Source of the DNA: Cyphellophora europaea CBS 101466
Lineage: Eukaryota; Ascomycota; Eurotiomycetes; Chaetothyriales; Cyphellophoraceae
Reading direction: 5' to 3'
Assembly: GCF_000365145.1 (NCBI RefSeq)
Contig: NW_008481797.1
Coordinates: 1,612,001 to 1,676,000 of the forward strand
DNA length: 64,000 bases
Made by a program: the position numbers and the translations under genes. The notes beneath the pieces were generated by a model, which saw only the letters and a program-made list of their open reading frames with translations, made no database searches and had not been told where the DNA came from. Of the stretch, positions 8,863 through 19,084 are shown in pieces. Every line of letters starts with the position of its first letter. Position 1 is the first letter of the stretch.

Positions 8863-10335
8863 TCAAAATTTGCCTGCATGTGCATTGACACCAGCTCCAG
8901 CTTCTACACTTCCTTGCAGACCTCCGACAAAACCGGTGCCCCATATGCCCACGAGGCCCCAGAGTCCGACTCGCCAGCCTCGATAAAGACCCTGGACACC
9001 TTGACCCTTCCTCTTTCTCCGTGGTGCTTTCCCCATCAAGGCAGCCGTCTTGTCCTTCTGGCTCTCAGAATAGCCCTCATCGCGCACAATGCCCCACATT
9101 GTTGGCAATACACCACGATATGACTGCGGGACAGGCACGACGGTATTGACAGCCTTGTGCTTCGATGCTGATCGAGGTGGAGAGACGGATGGAGCAGTCC
9201 ATGTGACAATCTGAGCACGACGTAGGACTGTTTCGAGTGGGAATTTGATTGAGAGATCCAACGCCGAGGAGGCGAAGGTCGCAACGGACCATGATGCGGA
9301 GTTCATCGCAGGGTCTAAGCCCAGATACGAGCGCAGGAAGAAGGGTGTAACATTCGAGAGGAATGTTGGGATGCTCGAAGTCAGGACTGTGATGGGGATA
9401 AGATGGGCTGGGATCAAATAAGACGGAGATAGCGTTCGGAGCGTCCCAAGCAATGTTCGTGGCTCGTCTGTTGAGGGAGTGAGAATGAGTCGCGTCCTAG
9501 CAGCATCGACGGGTGCGAGGACAAGGGCAGAGAGGGAGGCAGCAGCTGTAGCAATGAGGACGGTGGCGGTAGGCGCAATTGATGAGAGCACCGAAGAATC
9601 CGGTATCGATGAAGACGAAGCGATCAGGACGTCTTGCTCGGCAACACCAAACAAAGCGGCAAGGAAGCTTCGGAAGAAGGTCTCGAGCGTCCTCGAGAGG
9701 ATGGTATGTATGAAGGTGGTGTTGGTGGCCCTCCATATTGAAAGGGCGCCACTGTTTGACGACAGAGACGACAACGCGTCCAGAAGAGAATGTGAATTTC
9801 TCAGCTCCAAGCTGCCGGATGTTTTCGATGGGCCCGTAGATCTTTGACTCGTTGTCCGTGTGGGTGGAGGCCTGCCTCGCCGTCCACGAGGTGGCGATGG
9901 CGTTGACGGGCCAAATTGGGAATTATTGGTAAAGAAATTGGGCTCTTCATCGGAAGAGTCTTCAAGCTCTGCCTCATGAAAGTGGGCACCCGATGTCGAC
10001 GATTGTCGTGATCTCGACGGCTCATCTAGATCGCTCTCCTGCGCAACCCGGACTTGTAGGATGACTTTGGCCACTTCGAATGGCTGTGCCATTAACACGC
10101 TTGTGTATTTCCATACTGCTTGGTCCAATAAGCTCTTCAGAGACCCTGTCACTGACGGCGAACCATCTGGTATGTACTCCGAGTAGTCGATATCTGGGAA
10201 GGTAAAGCTCGAAGAGGACGCGGGTGCCTTGGACGCGCTGGCGGTGGCATTGGCGGCTGGTGCGACGGTCTCGCCTATGGAAGGGGGAATATAATACGGT
10301 CTGAGCGGGTTCGGGCCCTGTCTAGGCGCTTCCAT
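8863..10335 (-). CDS. UGO1: Ugo1-like mitochondrial fusion protein
   Basis: The single-exon gene encodes 490 residues. It is a divergent mitochondrial-carrier fold with degenerate carrier signatures QPFEVAKVILQ, APVDAARTRLI and FPLETVLRRAQ, unlike a normal transporter. The N-terminus carries FPDIDYSEYIPDGSPSV, and a low-complexity Ser/Arg/Pro insert (about residues 115-175) splits the first repeat. This architecture and length fit Ugo1/SLC25A46, an outer-membrane protein that links the fusion GTPases Fzo1 and Mgm1. The very short divergent spacer (169 bp) to the ferredoxin gene suggests shared control of two mitochondrial genes. The family assignment is good; its role in fusion is inferred from yeast. 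Confidence 0.85.
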   Translation of the reverse strand: MEAPRQGPNPLRPYYIPPSIGETVAPAANATASASKAPASSSSFTFPDIDYSEYIPDGSPSVTGSLKSLLDQAVWKYTSVLMAQPFEVAKVILQVRVAQESDLDEPSRSRQSSTSGAHFHEAELEDSSDEEPNFFTNNSQFGPSTPSPPRGRRGRPPPTRTTSQRSTGPSKTSGSLELRNSHSLLDALSSLSSNSGALSIWRATNTTFIHTILSRTLETFFRSFLAALFGVAEQDVLIASSSSIPDSSVLSSIAPTATVLIATAAASLSALVLAPVDAARTRLILTPSTDEPRTLLGTLRTLSPSYLIPAHLIPITVLTSSIPTFLSNVTPFFLRSYLGLDPAMNSASWSVATFASSALDLSIKFPLETVLRRAQIVTWTAPSVSPPRSASKHKAVNTVVPVPQSYRGVLPTMWGIVRDEGYSESQKDKTAALMGKAPRRKRKGQGVQGLYRGWRVGLWGLVGIWGTGFVGGLQGSVEAGAGVNAHAGKF

Positions 10336-10504
10336 CGCTGTTGGTGTCGAGGATGATTGTAACAGTCAGGTGGAGAGAGGTGGTCGTCGACGCGGAGAGA
10401 GAATGACGCCGCCTTGCATGCAGCCTTGGCGAAATTTATCTTAGAGCCCGACTCGATCGGCCGAAGTCCTAAGCTGTCTCAACAGTCCCAGTTGCGAAAA
10501 TACG
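10336..10504. promoter_or_regulatory. Shared UGO1/YAH1 bidirectional promoter
   Basis: Only 169 bp separate the two divergent start codons, so both promoters must lie in or overlap this segment. I see no CCAAT or ATCWGATAA element in it. Confidence 0.6.
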
Positions 10505-11265
10505 ATGTCTGGCTGGGCTGGCGCGCGCATTGTTGTTGCAGGGGCTATCAGGCAATCGACTAGGCCGGCTGTCAGCGTGCCGGCGCCGTTCCGATTTTCT
10601 TCGAGATCTTTCTCACTTCGCCGACAGCATGACGCCGGTATCCGAGCGCAGAAGGAGGCGATTCGGCAACGCATAAGAGCTTTGGAGCAATCGCGCCGAA
10701 GATTCGCGGTCAGCTCGGTCCAAAAGCATGGTCATATCGATCCGCCGAAGCCGGGCGAAGAGCTACATGTCACATTCATTGACAAGGATGGAGATCGGCA
10801 TGAGTTCGAGGTTGCCGAGGGCGACAACTTGCTCGATATAGCGCAAGCGAACGATCTCGAGATGGAGGGTAAAGCCAGTGATACCTTCTTGAAAACGGCG
10901 GTCTGACAGCGATATAGGTGCATGTGGGGGTTCATGTGCGTGCTCGACCTGCCATGTTATCGTCCAAGATGAGGACGTCTATGACAAGATTCCGGAGGCA
11001 GATGATGATGAGGTATGGTTTCAGAACGATACGAAGTCCGGGAGCTGGCTGACCGTGCGACAGAACGACATGCTAGACCTTGCTTTTGGACTTACTGAAA
11101 CATCGCGACTCGGATGTCAGATCAAGATGAACAAGGATATAGACGGCATCGTTGTGAAGCTCCCGTCCATGACCAGGAATATGCAGGCTGCGGTAAGGCT
11201 TGGTTCACAACGCTCCTAGGCGCAGCGGTATACTGACATAGTGATAGGATTTCCAGTCGAAATAG
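10505..11265 (+). CDS. YAH1: Mitochondrial [2Fe-2S] ferredoxin (adrenodoxin, Yah1)
   Basis: There are four exons: 10505-10868, 10918-11012, 11064-11192 and 11248-11265. The introns of 49, 51 and 55 bp all have GT..AG ends and keep frame. The first 70 residues are Arg/Ser rich, as in a mitochondrial presequence, with a bacterial-type ferredoxin fold after it. Exon 2 supplies the cluster ligands in GACGGSCACSTCHV (Cys-x5-Cys-x2-Cys), and exon 3 the fourth in SRLGCQIKMNKDIDG. The protein ends MTRNMQAADFQSK. The family passes electrons from ferredoxin reductase Arh1 to Fe-S cluster assembly, heme A and ubiquinone synthesis in the matrix. As an iron-consuming protein it is a natural HapX-network target, though no HapX site is visible here. 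An unspliced reading stops within intron 1. Confidence 0.95.
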
Positions 11266-11416
11266 TATCAGGCGCCGAGAGCCAGATGTACATTACTGCA
11301 TAGCCGTGGCCGGGGTCTAATCTGTACCAAGATCACTCCTCAACTTTTCCTCCGTCGCGGCAATTTTCCACACCCTGTAACCTCAACACCAATAGATGCA
11401 GCATGTCTCGTTATGT

Positions 11417-12226
11417 TCATTTGCCCTTCTTCTGGCCATTGATCAGTTCAAGGAAGCCTTGCTTGCTCATCTCTTTGACCTTCTCCTCACGACTAGATAT
11501 ACCGACTGTGCCCTTTTTCTGCTCCTCTTTTGCAGCTTGCTCGCCCCGGACCTGCGCTGCCCTGAATGCATTGAACAGAGCAACAACACCTCGCTGAGCG
11601 ATCTTTCTAAGCCGCTTTTCTTCAACAGCAACTTCACCTGTGGTGCCCGATTCGATGCCCAGGGCATCCTTAATCCTACCTCGATCGAGCTCCTCCTTCT
11701 TTTCTGCACGTAGCTTGGCCTTCGCCTTTCTCTCAAGGCGTTCGTTTGCCACCGATTGGCTTGTGTCAACGGCTTGTTTGCTTCGTGACAGAACTGGATC
11801 TTGACGCGCGGACTGTGACAACTTTGTAGACAAGATTTTGGAGATCGAGGTCGAGAAAGCGTCCGGATCATTGCGCTTGTGCTTTGGTTTTGCCGAGACG
11901 GCTTCTTGGTCACCATCCCCATCCTCATCATCGTCTGATGAACCTTCAGCTGAAGACTCATCCTCGCCTTTTCGAGACCGTGGCTTCTTTGCGCTCTTCA
12001 GTGTCTTTGCAACCTTTCCACCTTTGAGCCGGGGAGCAGGTCTTTCGTCGTCTGAATCAGCAAGGGTCACCGGCGCAAATTGCGCATCGTCCACATCAGA
12101 TTCGTCCGAAGATGAGTGGTAGTCTTGAACTCGCTGTCGCTTGAATTTCTTGGGCTTAGTAGTCTTGCCACGGATGGCGTCGTCGAGCTTGCGTTTCTTT
12201 TGAGAAGGAGGCGGCAATCGCGACAT
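11417..12226 (-). CDS. RRP15: Rrp15-like ribosome biogenesis protein
   Basis: The single exon encodes 269 residues. The first half is a charged, disordered nuclear-type region (KKRKLDD, KPKKFKRQR, Ser/Asp-rich blocks). The conserved Rrp15 domain runs from about residue 115 to 245: DPDAFSTSISKILSTKLSQ, then LERKAKAKLRAEKKEELDRGRI, then EKRLRKIAQRGVVALFNAFRAAQ. Rrp15p is a component of pre-60S particles needed to process 27S rRNA in the nucleolus. The gene converges on YAH1 (152 bp between stops) and diverges from SRP54 (267 bp between starts). Confidence 0.9.
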   Translation of the reverse strand: MSRLPPPSQKKRKLDDAIRGKTTKPKKFKRQRVQDYHSSSDESDVDDAQFAPVTLADSDDERPAPRLKGGKVAKTLKSAKKPRSRKGEDESSAEGSSDDDEDGDGDQEAVSAKPKHKRNDPDAFSTSISKILSTKLSQSARQDPVLSRSKQAVDTSQSVANERLERKAKAKLRAEKKEELDRGRIKDALGIESGTTGEVAVEEKRLRKIAQRGVVALFNAFRAAQVRGEQAAKEEQKKGTVGISSREEKVKEMSKQGFLELINGQKKGK

Positions 12227-12493
12227 GATTGCTAGACTATGGTTGTGGCAAAGTCAGGCAGTGGTGGACTGCCTCTCGGTGTCAAGAAGTCGCAGCGGGT
12301 TGCCGTGAACTTTTTCTCCGCCTGGGTGATCTTCGGCCAACTTAAACTCGATTGTGACAACCCCACATCGCCATACCATTGCACCACATTACATCGCCTC
12401 TAGATGAGTTCTACTCTTCTCCACTGGTCTTCGACAGAGCTGTTCGCTCCTCGCACTTCTCATATCTAATTGCAGCGCCCGCCAACCGTCAAC
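12227..12493. promoter_or_regulatory. RRP15/SRP54 divergent promoter
   Basis: A 267-bp spacer between divergent start codons contains both promoters. No specific element was identified. Confidence 0.5.
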
Positions 12494-14080
12494 ATGGTTC
12501 TTCAAGATTTCGGCGGGCGCATCAGCGCCGCCGTGGGCAATTTGATGCGTGAGCCCAATCTCGACGAGAAAGCCTTCGATTCGATGATCAAGGAGATCTG
12601 TTCTGCGCTACTGTCGGCCGATGTCAATGTCGCTCTGGTGAAAAGATTACGGAAAGATATCCAATCCGCAGTCAATTTCAAAGATATTCCCCCGAACACA
12701 AATGCGAACACGAAGAAACGAATGATACAACAGGCCGTTTTCGACCAACTCGTTCACTTAGTCGATCCACACGCGGAACCGTACAAGCCCAAGAAGGGAA
12801 AATCCAATGTTATAATGTTTGTTGGCCTCCAGGGTGCTGGTAAAACTACATCATGTACCAAGCTAGCCAGGCATTACGCCAATCGGGGTTTCAAGGCATG
12901 TTTGGTGTGTGCAGACACGTTCAGAGCAGGTGCATACGATCAACTTAAGCAGAATGCGACAAAGGCAAAAATCCCCTACTACGGTTCTCTAACTCAGACG
13001 GATCCTGCTGTGGTCGCTGCAGAAGGTGTTGCGCGGTTCAAAAAGGAGAAGTTCGAGATCATCATCGTGGATACGTCAGGCCGCCACAAACAAGAAGCCG
13101 ATCTGTTCGCCGAAATGGTTCAGGTCCAAACAGCCATCAAACCAGATCAGACAATTATGGTCTTGGATGGCACGATAGGTCAGGCGGCTGAAGCTCAGTC
13201 GGCAGCGTTCAAAGCAACTGCTGATTTCGGTGCTATCATCATTACCAAGACGGACGGTGGTGCAGCCGGAGGTGGTGCAATTTCCGCTGTGGCCGCGACA
13301 CGAACGCCAATCATCTTCCTGGGTACAGGCGAACATATGATGGATTTAGAGCGATTTGCACCGAAGCCCTTTATCTCGAAACTGCTTGGCTACGGTGACA
13401 TGTCTGGTCTGATTGAGCACGTGCAATCAATAACCCGAGACTCGGCGGCCATGAAAGAAACACAGAAACATTTAGCAGAAGGGATCTTCACGATCCGAGA
13501 CATGAAGGAGCAAATTACGAATATTATGAAGATGGGACCACTATCCAAGGTGGCAGGTATGATTCCCGGCCTGGGAAGCATGATGCAGGGCATGTCAGAT
13601 CAAGATGGTCAAGACAAGCTCAAGCGCATGATCTACATCTTTGACAGCATGACCGCCAAGGAGCTCGATTCTGACGGCAAGATCCTGATCTCACAGCCTT
13701 CACGAATGGTTCGGATAGCTTGCGGGTCGGGAACCAGCGTACGAGAAATCGAAGAGCTTCTGACGCAGCACAAAGTGATGTCAGGCATCGCAAAGAACAT
13801 GGGTCAGAACAAGAAGAACATGCAACGCGCACAGTCGATGATGCAGGGCGGCAACAAGCAACAACAGATGGCCGCGATGCAGAAAAGGATGCAGTCAATG
13901 GGTGGCGGCAGAGGAGGTATGCCAGGCGGCGGCGATATGGCTAAGATGATGCAGATGATGCAGGGCATGGGAGGAGGCGGTGGTGGTGGCATGGGAGGAA
14001 TGGACATGAACGCCATGATGCAGCAGATGGGCGGCATGTTTGGAGGAGGTGGTGCCGGTGGTAGAGGAAGAGGGCGGTGA
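12494..14080 (+). CDS. SRP54: Signal recognition particle 54 kDa subunit
   Basis: The protein has 528 residues with no intron. I chose the start at MVLQDFGGRI, which matches the usual SRP54 N-terminus, rather than an upstream in-frame non-ATG codon. The N domain is followed by the GTPase domain with G1 GLQGAGKTTSCTKLA, the insertion-box ADTFRAGAYDQLKQNA, G3 DTSGRH and G4 TKTDGGAAGGG. The C-terminal M domain is Met rich and ends in a Gly/Met repeat tail (GGGGGGGMGGMDMNAMMQQM). It binds SRP RNA and hydrophobic signal sequences and docks with the SRP receptor at the ER in a GTP-dependent way. All catalytic motifs are intact. Confidence 0.97.
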   Translation: MVLQDFGGRISAAVGNLMREPNLDEKAFDSMIKEICSALLSADVNVALVKRLRKDIQSAVNFKDIPPNTNANTKKRMIQQAVFDQLVHLVDPHAEPYKPKKGKSNVIMFVGLQGAGKTTSCTKLARHYANRGFKACLVCADTFRAGAYDQLKQNATKAKIPYYGSLTQTDPAVVAAEGVARFKKEKFEIIIVDTSGRHKQEADLFAEMVQVQTAIKPDQTIMVLDGTIGQAAEAQSAAFKATADFGAIIITKTDGGAAGGGAISAVAATRTPIIFLGTGEHMMDLERFAPKPFISKLLGYGDMSGLIEHVQSITRDSAAMKETQKHLAEGIFTIRDMKEQITNIMKMGPLSKVAGMIPGLGSMMQGMSDQDGQDKLKRMIYIFDSMTAKELDSDGKILISQPSRMVRIACGSGTSVREIEELLTQHKVMSGIAKNMGQNKKNMQRAQSMMQGGNKQQQMAAMQKRMQSMGGGRGGMPGGGDMAKMMQMMQGMGGGGGGGMGGMDMNAMMQQMGGMFGGGGAGGRGRGR

Positions 14081-14615
14081 TCGGGAGCGCTTGGGTGCGT
14101 AAGCGGAAGACACAAGCTAAAGAGGCTTTTCGGGGGTAGAAAGCCTTAGAACGCAAGTCGCGGCGGCGCATCGAGGGCGCAGTCTCGGGATGCCATTTGA
14201 CAGTGAATACAGATGCCAGAATCAGCGCTAATGCCAGTGAACAGCCAAGGACCCTGAACAGGTCGGTACAGGCACCAACCCGGCTTGATGCAGGCTGTTT
14301 GAAAGTGGCACAAATGCCGGCCGGTAAAATGAAGTTATATAAATCCCAGACTAAAGCACAGCTACTTCTCTCGTGTGGCTATAACAGACACTTTACTTGA
14401 ACAACTCTACAAGCAAGCTCAGTGCCCGGGTCACCGCAAACCCCCCCTAAAGATGCAGCCTTGTCGGGATGGCTCGGAGCCTCCCCTCGGCTAACTTGCC
14501 CAGAGGAAACGCGCATGCGACTTCTCGCATTCGAACATCGACTCTTCATTTAATTTCTCAGACTCCTTCTTCGCCCGATAAACATCGTCGTTGCAAAGTC
14601 AGTCTCCTCATCGTC
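14081..14615. other. Intergenic region with C-tract
   Basis: Between SRP54 and TIM22 I see no gene. There is a run of seven C near 14441-14448 and TATATAAA near 14337; these may be promoter elements of TIM22 but this is not shown. Confidence 0.4.
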
Positions 14616-15193
14616 ATGTCTATGTTCCCAGGCATGCAGTCGCCCGTTGGGCAAGGCCAGAACGGTGGTCTCAGTGACCAGGAGCAGGGCATGGTTAAGA
14701 TGGTATGCGCCGGTCCCCGTCCGAAAACCTGCGTAGCCTCCCGCTAATCTGACGCCCGCAGATTCAAGCCGGCATGGAATCATGTGTCGTAAAATCTATC
14801 ATGGCTGGCGGCGCTGGCTTCGCCCTTGGTGGTGCTTTCGGTCTTTTCATGTCGTCGATGGCCTATGATACACCTTTATCACCACAGGGTCAGGAAATGG
14901 CAAAGCTATCGGTTAAGGATCAGCTAAGACGAGGCCTGAAAGATATGGGATCGAAGTCATACTCGTCAGCTAAGAACTTCATGATCATTGGTGCCGCTTT
15001 CAGTGGGACGGAATGCGCTGTGGAAAGTTTACGGGCGAAGAACGACCTCACAAACAGCGTAATCGCCGGATGCATAACAGGTGGTGCACTGGCGTACAAA
15101 GCTGGACCTCAAGCCGCTCTACTTGGCTGTGGCGGCTTCGCGGCCTTCTCGACAGCCATCGACGCCTACATGCGCATGCCATCGGACGAATGA
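14616..15193 (+). CDS. TIM22: Mitochondrial inner-membrane translocase Tim22
   Basis: There are two exons, 14616-14702 and 14762-15193, with a 59-bp intron, giving 172 residues. The Tim17/Tim22/Tim23 fold is plain: CVVKSIMAGGAGFALGGAFG as the first helix, KNFMIIGAAFSGTECAVESLRAK, then NSVIAGCITGGALAYKAGP and LLGCGGFAAFSTAIDAYM as later helices. The Cys pair typical of Tim22 is present (ESCVV and GTECAV). Tim22 forms the channel that inserts carrier proteins, such as the RIM2 product in this window, into the inner membrane. The short N-terminus is Gln/Gly rich, and the start MSMFPGMQSP fits fungal relatives. Confidence 0.95.
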
Positions 15194-17068
15194 GCAACGA
15201 ACTACCACCAATTGAAACCTCGGCAGCACCTTGCAGTCAGACTCTGCAGGCTCTGCGATCGAAGGATACAGACATAAGATTCTCAACTCAGCAGGAAGAT
15301 GCATGGAAGCTGGCCACCGCGCCACGAAAAGCTGACACATCTGCACCAACAGAGGGGAACTGTCCGGCCTGCTTCAATGACGCTCAAGAAACTATTGTTA
15401 CCAAGAATGGGTCGCCAATAACTGAAGCCATGAGACGCCGCAAGTCTAGGTGCATCTAGGTCCAGTGTTCCTTCGAGTTCTGCCTTGCGCATTCTGAAGA
15501 TGTTCGGCAGACGTGGAACAATGTAGCGAAAGTTAGATTGCGAATGTGCTGAGCTGGCGGCCGTCAGTCTGCCCCGATGAGGACTACGATTGTAACAACA
15601 AGGAGATATATTGCTTTGTCAAGCATGTGTACAACAGATGTCATGATCTCGACTCAGTTGAGAGCGCGGCACCTAGGAGGGATCGGACGACCGGCTTCCT
15701 CATTTGTATAGTGATCACTTATCACCGCTGGATCAACGGTACATTGTCGGATTCACTGCCTTGAAGGAAAGGTTGGTGCCAAGATGCTACTTGCCTTAAT
15801 TTAATGACTGCATGCAGAAGTTCATTAGAAGAGCCATGCGGTGGATTTAAGCCCCATGAACAGGGCAAACGGGCAGCTACAGAGAGACATTCCCTGACAA
15901 AATATTGATCATTACTCTACCCGATGCGTTCACTAGACTCCGGTGAAGCGGATCTGGCCCATTGCAGAAACGGGGTTGCTTATATCACGCCGGCCGACAT
16001 GGCTGGCTATCTACCTCGCCCTGGATACGGGGGCCATTTTAACATCAAAGTAGCAGATGAGGGATAGGAGAAGAGACAAAATAGTGCCTTTGTCAAGTTG
16101 ATGATACACATACAACGAAGCAAGAATCGGAACCCTCGTGAGGGAAGCGCTGGTCCGTGGCTCAACCTCGACGTTGGATCTTTGCCAAAAGTCCACTGCT
16201 TCATTGTGATTGCACTACGCTGAGAGGGCTACCTAGCTCTCTGCGAGTCTGAAATCTCCAGGCTGCTCGACTGCTATGAGCTTCGACAGGCATCGAGACA
16301 TGTCAATAATGATCTTTCCTGTGGGAGCACTTCAACATTTGAACTACACCCGGAATCAATAGGTGTGGCAGCTTAAGCAAGTATTGCATACAAACAGCAC
16401 TTGCACTAACAAAACCACCGGAGCTAAAGCCAAGAACAGGATCGTCGACACCCGAGGGCTGATAACCTCGGGATATCGGTTTGAATTTCTCGAACTGGCC
16501 GGGTTGGAGTAAGTCCAAGGAATCTTTTCACCCCAGTGCTCTCCGCTGCGAGGACTCTGATCCGCGCTCCTAGGCAAGCGATGGAGATTGGGGGTATGCC
16601 GACTTTCTCCAGGCCCCCAAGTTTCCGAAAATTATGGGCACAACAGCAAACCACATCACACGCCGTCGGGACGCACGCTCTTCGGTCGAGGAACGTTTCA
16701 CAGCGACTCATCCGGTATCCACTTCGTTGGTTGATTGTTCAATCAAAGTCACTGGTCGATGAACTGAATCCTACCAGTGCAACGGTGCCTGGGCGGGGAA
16801 TGAAGCCCACTGACAACATCCATTTTGGCATCGTCTAGCGCTACCGCTAGACGAGGAATCTGCTTGACACATGGCTACAAGGCCGACTACCGAATCTTGC
16901 AGCCATCGGCCAAGCACAATTTGGCCTCCATGGTAAGGACCGCAGTGCTCCGATCGGCGGAAGTCGAGGACTTCATTTTATAAAGCTCATTCCCTTTCTA
17001 ACAAGTGATTCTCTACTTCTCCTGACATCTTCATTTCCCGCCCCAACCCGTTGGGTCATACTCCAATC
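15194..17068. other. Gene-poor region, 1.9 kb
   Basis: No convincing gene is seen. The short frames here lack domain or codon signal. A segment near 16100-16200 looked at first like an RNA gene but does not fold as a tRNA. The final part is the MFS gene promoter. Confidence 0.4.
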
Positions 17069-18691
17069 ATGGCACGCGATGCTAACCTGTCCGAGAAGGA
17101 GACTCTCGACCATGCTGAAGTTGAGAAGTCAGGTATGGGCGATGGCCTCGACGATGAGAACCTACCGAGGTACGACGACAAGGAAACGAAGCGAGTTCTA
17201 CGCAAGGTCGACTATAGATTAGTACCCATGCTGACCCTACTCTACGTACTTGCTTTCCTCGATAGAAGTGAGTCGAGCTCTTACAGCCATTGGATCTCTG
17301 AACAATGGAGACTGACCTATGCTCACAGGCAATATCGGCAACGCTAAGATTGCGGGTATGAACGAGGAGCTCGAATTGACCGGCACGCAGTACAATATTG
17401 CGCTGACGGTCTTCTTCTTTCCCTATGCAATCTTTGAGGTACCATCGAACATCGTGCTGAAGGTAATGCGACCCTCATGGTGGATCGCTATAATGATGTT
17501 GGCCTGGGGAGTCGTCATGACCCTGCAGGGGATCGTTCAGAACTACGAGGGTCTTGTAGCTACCAGAACCATGCTTGGCCTGGCAGAGAGCGGATTCTTT
17601 CCTGCTGCAACATACCTGTTAACGACTTGTAAGCTCACCATCGACTCAAGGGGTAGAGTCAATCGTTAACCAGAACAGGGTATGCTCGTTTCGAAGTGCA
17701 AACTCGCCTTGCCATCTTTTTCTCAGCGGCATCGTTGGCCTCCGCATTCAGTGGTCTCCTGGCTTTCGGTATCGAACACATGGATGGCGTCGGAGGGTAT
17801 TCAGGATGGCGTTGGATTTTCTTGTTGGAGGGCATTGTCACCTGCGTCGTCGCAGCGGTCCTTCCTTGGACCCTACCAGATTCCCCTGCCACTGCCAGCT
17901 TCCTCACACCTGAAGAACGAGACTTCATTGCCCGACGTCTCGTACAAGACTCCGGCACATCCGCCGGCAAAGTAGGCACCACCGAAGGCTTCAATTGGGC
18001 CTACCTCAAGTCCGCGCTACTGGAATGGAAGATCTGGTTTGCGGTTTTCATCTACTGGGGTAACGCCATAACGATCTACGGCTTCACATACACGGCTCCC
18101 ACGATCATTCTCCAGCTCGGCTACACGAGCGCCAATGCCCAGCTTCTGACCATCCCAATCTATCTGCTAGGAGCGATCGCTACCATCGTCGTCTCCCGCA
18201 TTGCTGATAAGCGGCAGTCTCGCTGGCCCTTCATCATTGGACCTTACGCCGTCGCAGCCGTGGGTTTCATTGGACTGCTCTCCATCCCGCATCCCCGCTA
18301 CCCGGGCCTCACCTATGCCTTCCTGTTCTGCATCCCCGCCGGAACTTACCCTCCGCTAATCGGCTGCCTCTCCTGGGTCGGCAACAACATCGCGCCATCC
18401 TGGAAGCGAGCAGTCGGTATGGCGCTGTTGATCAGCCTTGGCAACCTCGGCGGTGCCATTGGATCCAACGTTTTCCTGCAGCAGCAGGCACCGCACTACT
18501 GGCTGGGCTATGGGATGGGGCTTTTCAACGTAACGGCCGCCATTGTGGCTACGCTGGTGCTCAAGACGGTGTACCTGCGGCAAAACCGCAAGAGGGATGC
18601 GATCAGTGAGCAAGAGGTCCGTGCGAAGTACACTGATGAGGAGCTCATGGTGTTGGGAGACAAGAGCCCGCTGTACCGGTACGTAGTTTAA
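17069..18691 (+). CDS. MFS anion:cation symporter (Dal5/ACS family)
   Basis: There are three exons, 17069-17267, 17329-17628 and 17679-18691, with introns of 61 and 50 bp, giving 503 residues. It is a 12-helix major facilitator. The N-terminal loop holds RKVDYRLVPMLTLLYVLAFLDRSNIGNAKIAG, of which DRSNIGNA is the hallmark of the ACS family. Other markers are YALFEVPSN-like YAIFEVPSN, GLAESGFFPA, WYARFEVQTR and GWRWIFLLEG. Yeast Dal5 and relatives carry allantoate, nicotinate, pantothenate, dipeptides or similar organic anions into the cell; the substrate here cannot be predicted. A central cytosolic loop and a charged C-terminal tail are normal in size. An unspliced reading is broken twice, so the introns are required. 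Confidence 0.93.
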
Positions 18692-19084
18692 GTGGAGCGG
18701 ATGAGGAACGAGAGCAACGAGGGAGACGGCGACCAGGTCAAAGTCTCATTTACTGCCTGAAGCCGGACTTGGAAGCCAATCAGAATAGAGGGCTTGGGGA
18801 AGTTAGAAATAGATCAGGAGCGGTTGGGGGAGGAAGGGAATTAGAGAAAAGACCTCAATTAGAGCTGGATACACAAAGCACAGTGTACGATGAAATGAAT
18901 TATCCTCATATTTCGTGACTTTGCTAGACCGTTATTGAAGGAGCGTAACCTTATGGCCCGGGTCCCTAAGAAACGCACTAACCGAATACAACCCCAGTCA
19001 TCAGTGTTTCGCTGCCAGGCAAGCACACTTAACTCCTCACCGCGTTACATATATCCCTCATACAGTGTAGTCCCAAATGAGATC
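18692..19084. other. Convergent intergenic region
   Basis: The MFS gene and the minus-strand kelch gene end towards each other. The segment holds the 3' regions; nothing else is seen. Confidence 0.45.

Noticed and set aside
16007..16204. Possible RNA gene or mobile-element fragment
   Set aside because: I tried to read both strands as a tRNA; the T-arm rules fail (no GTTCRANNC with matching stem), and no transposase-like protein is seen.
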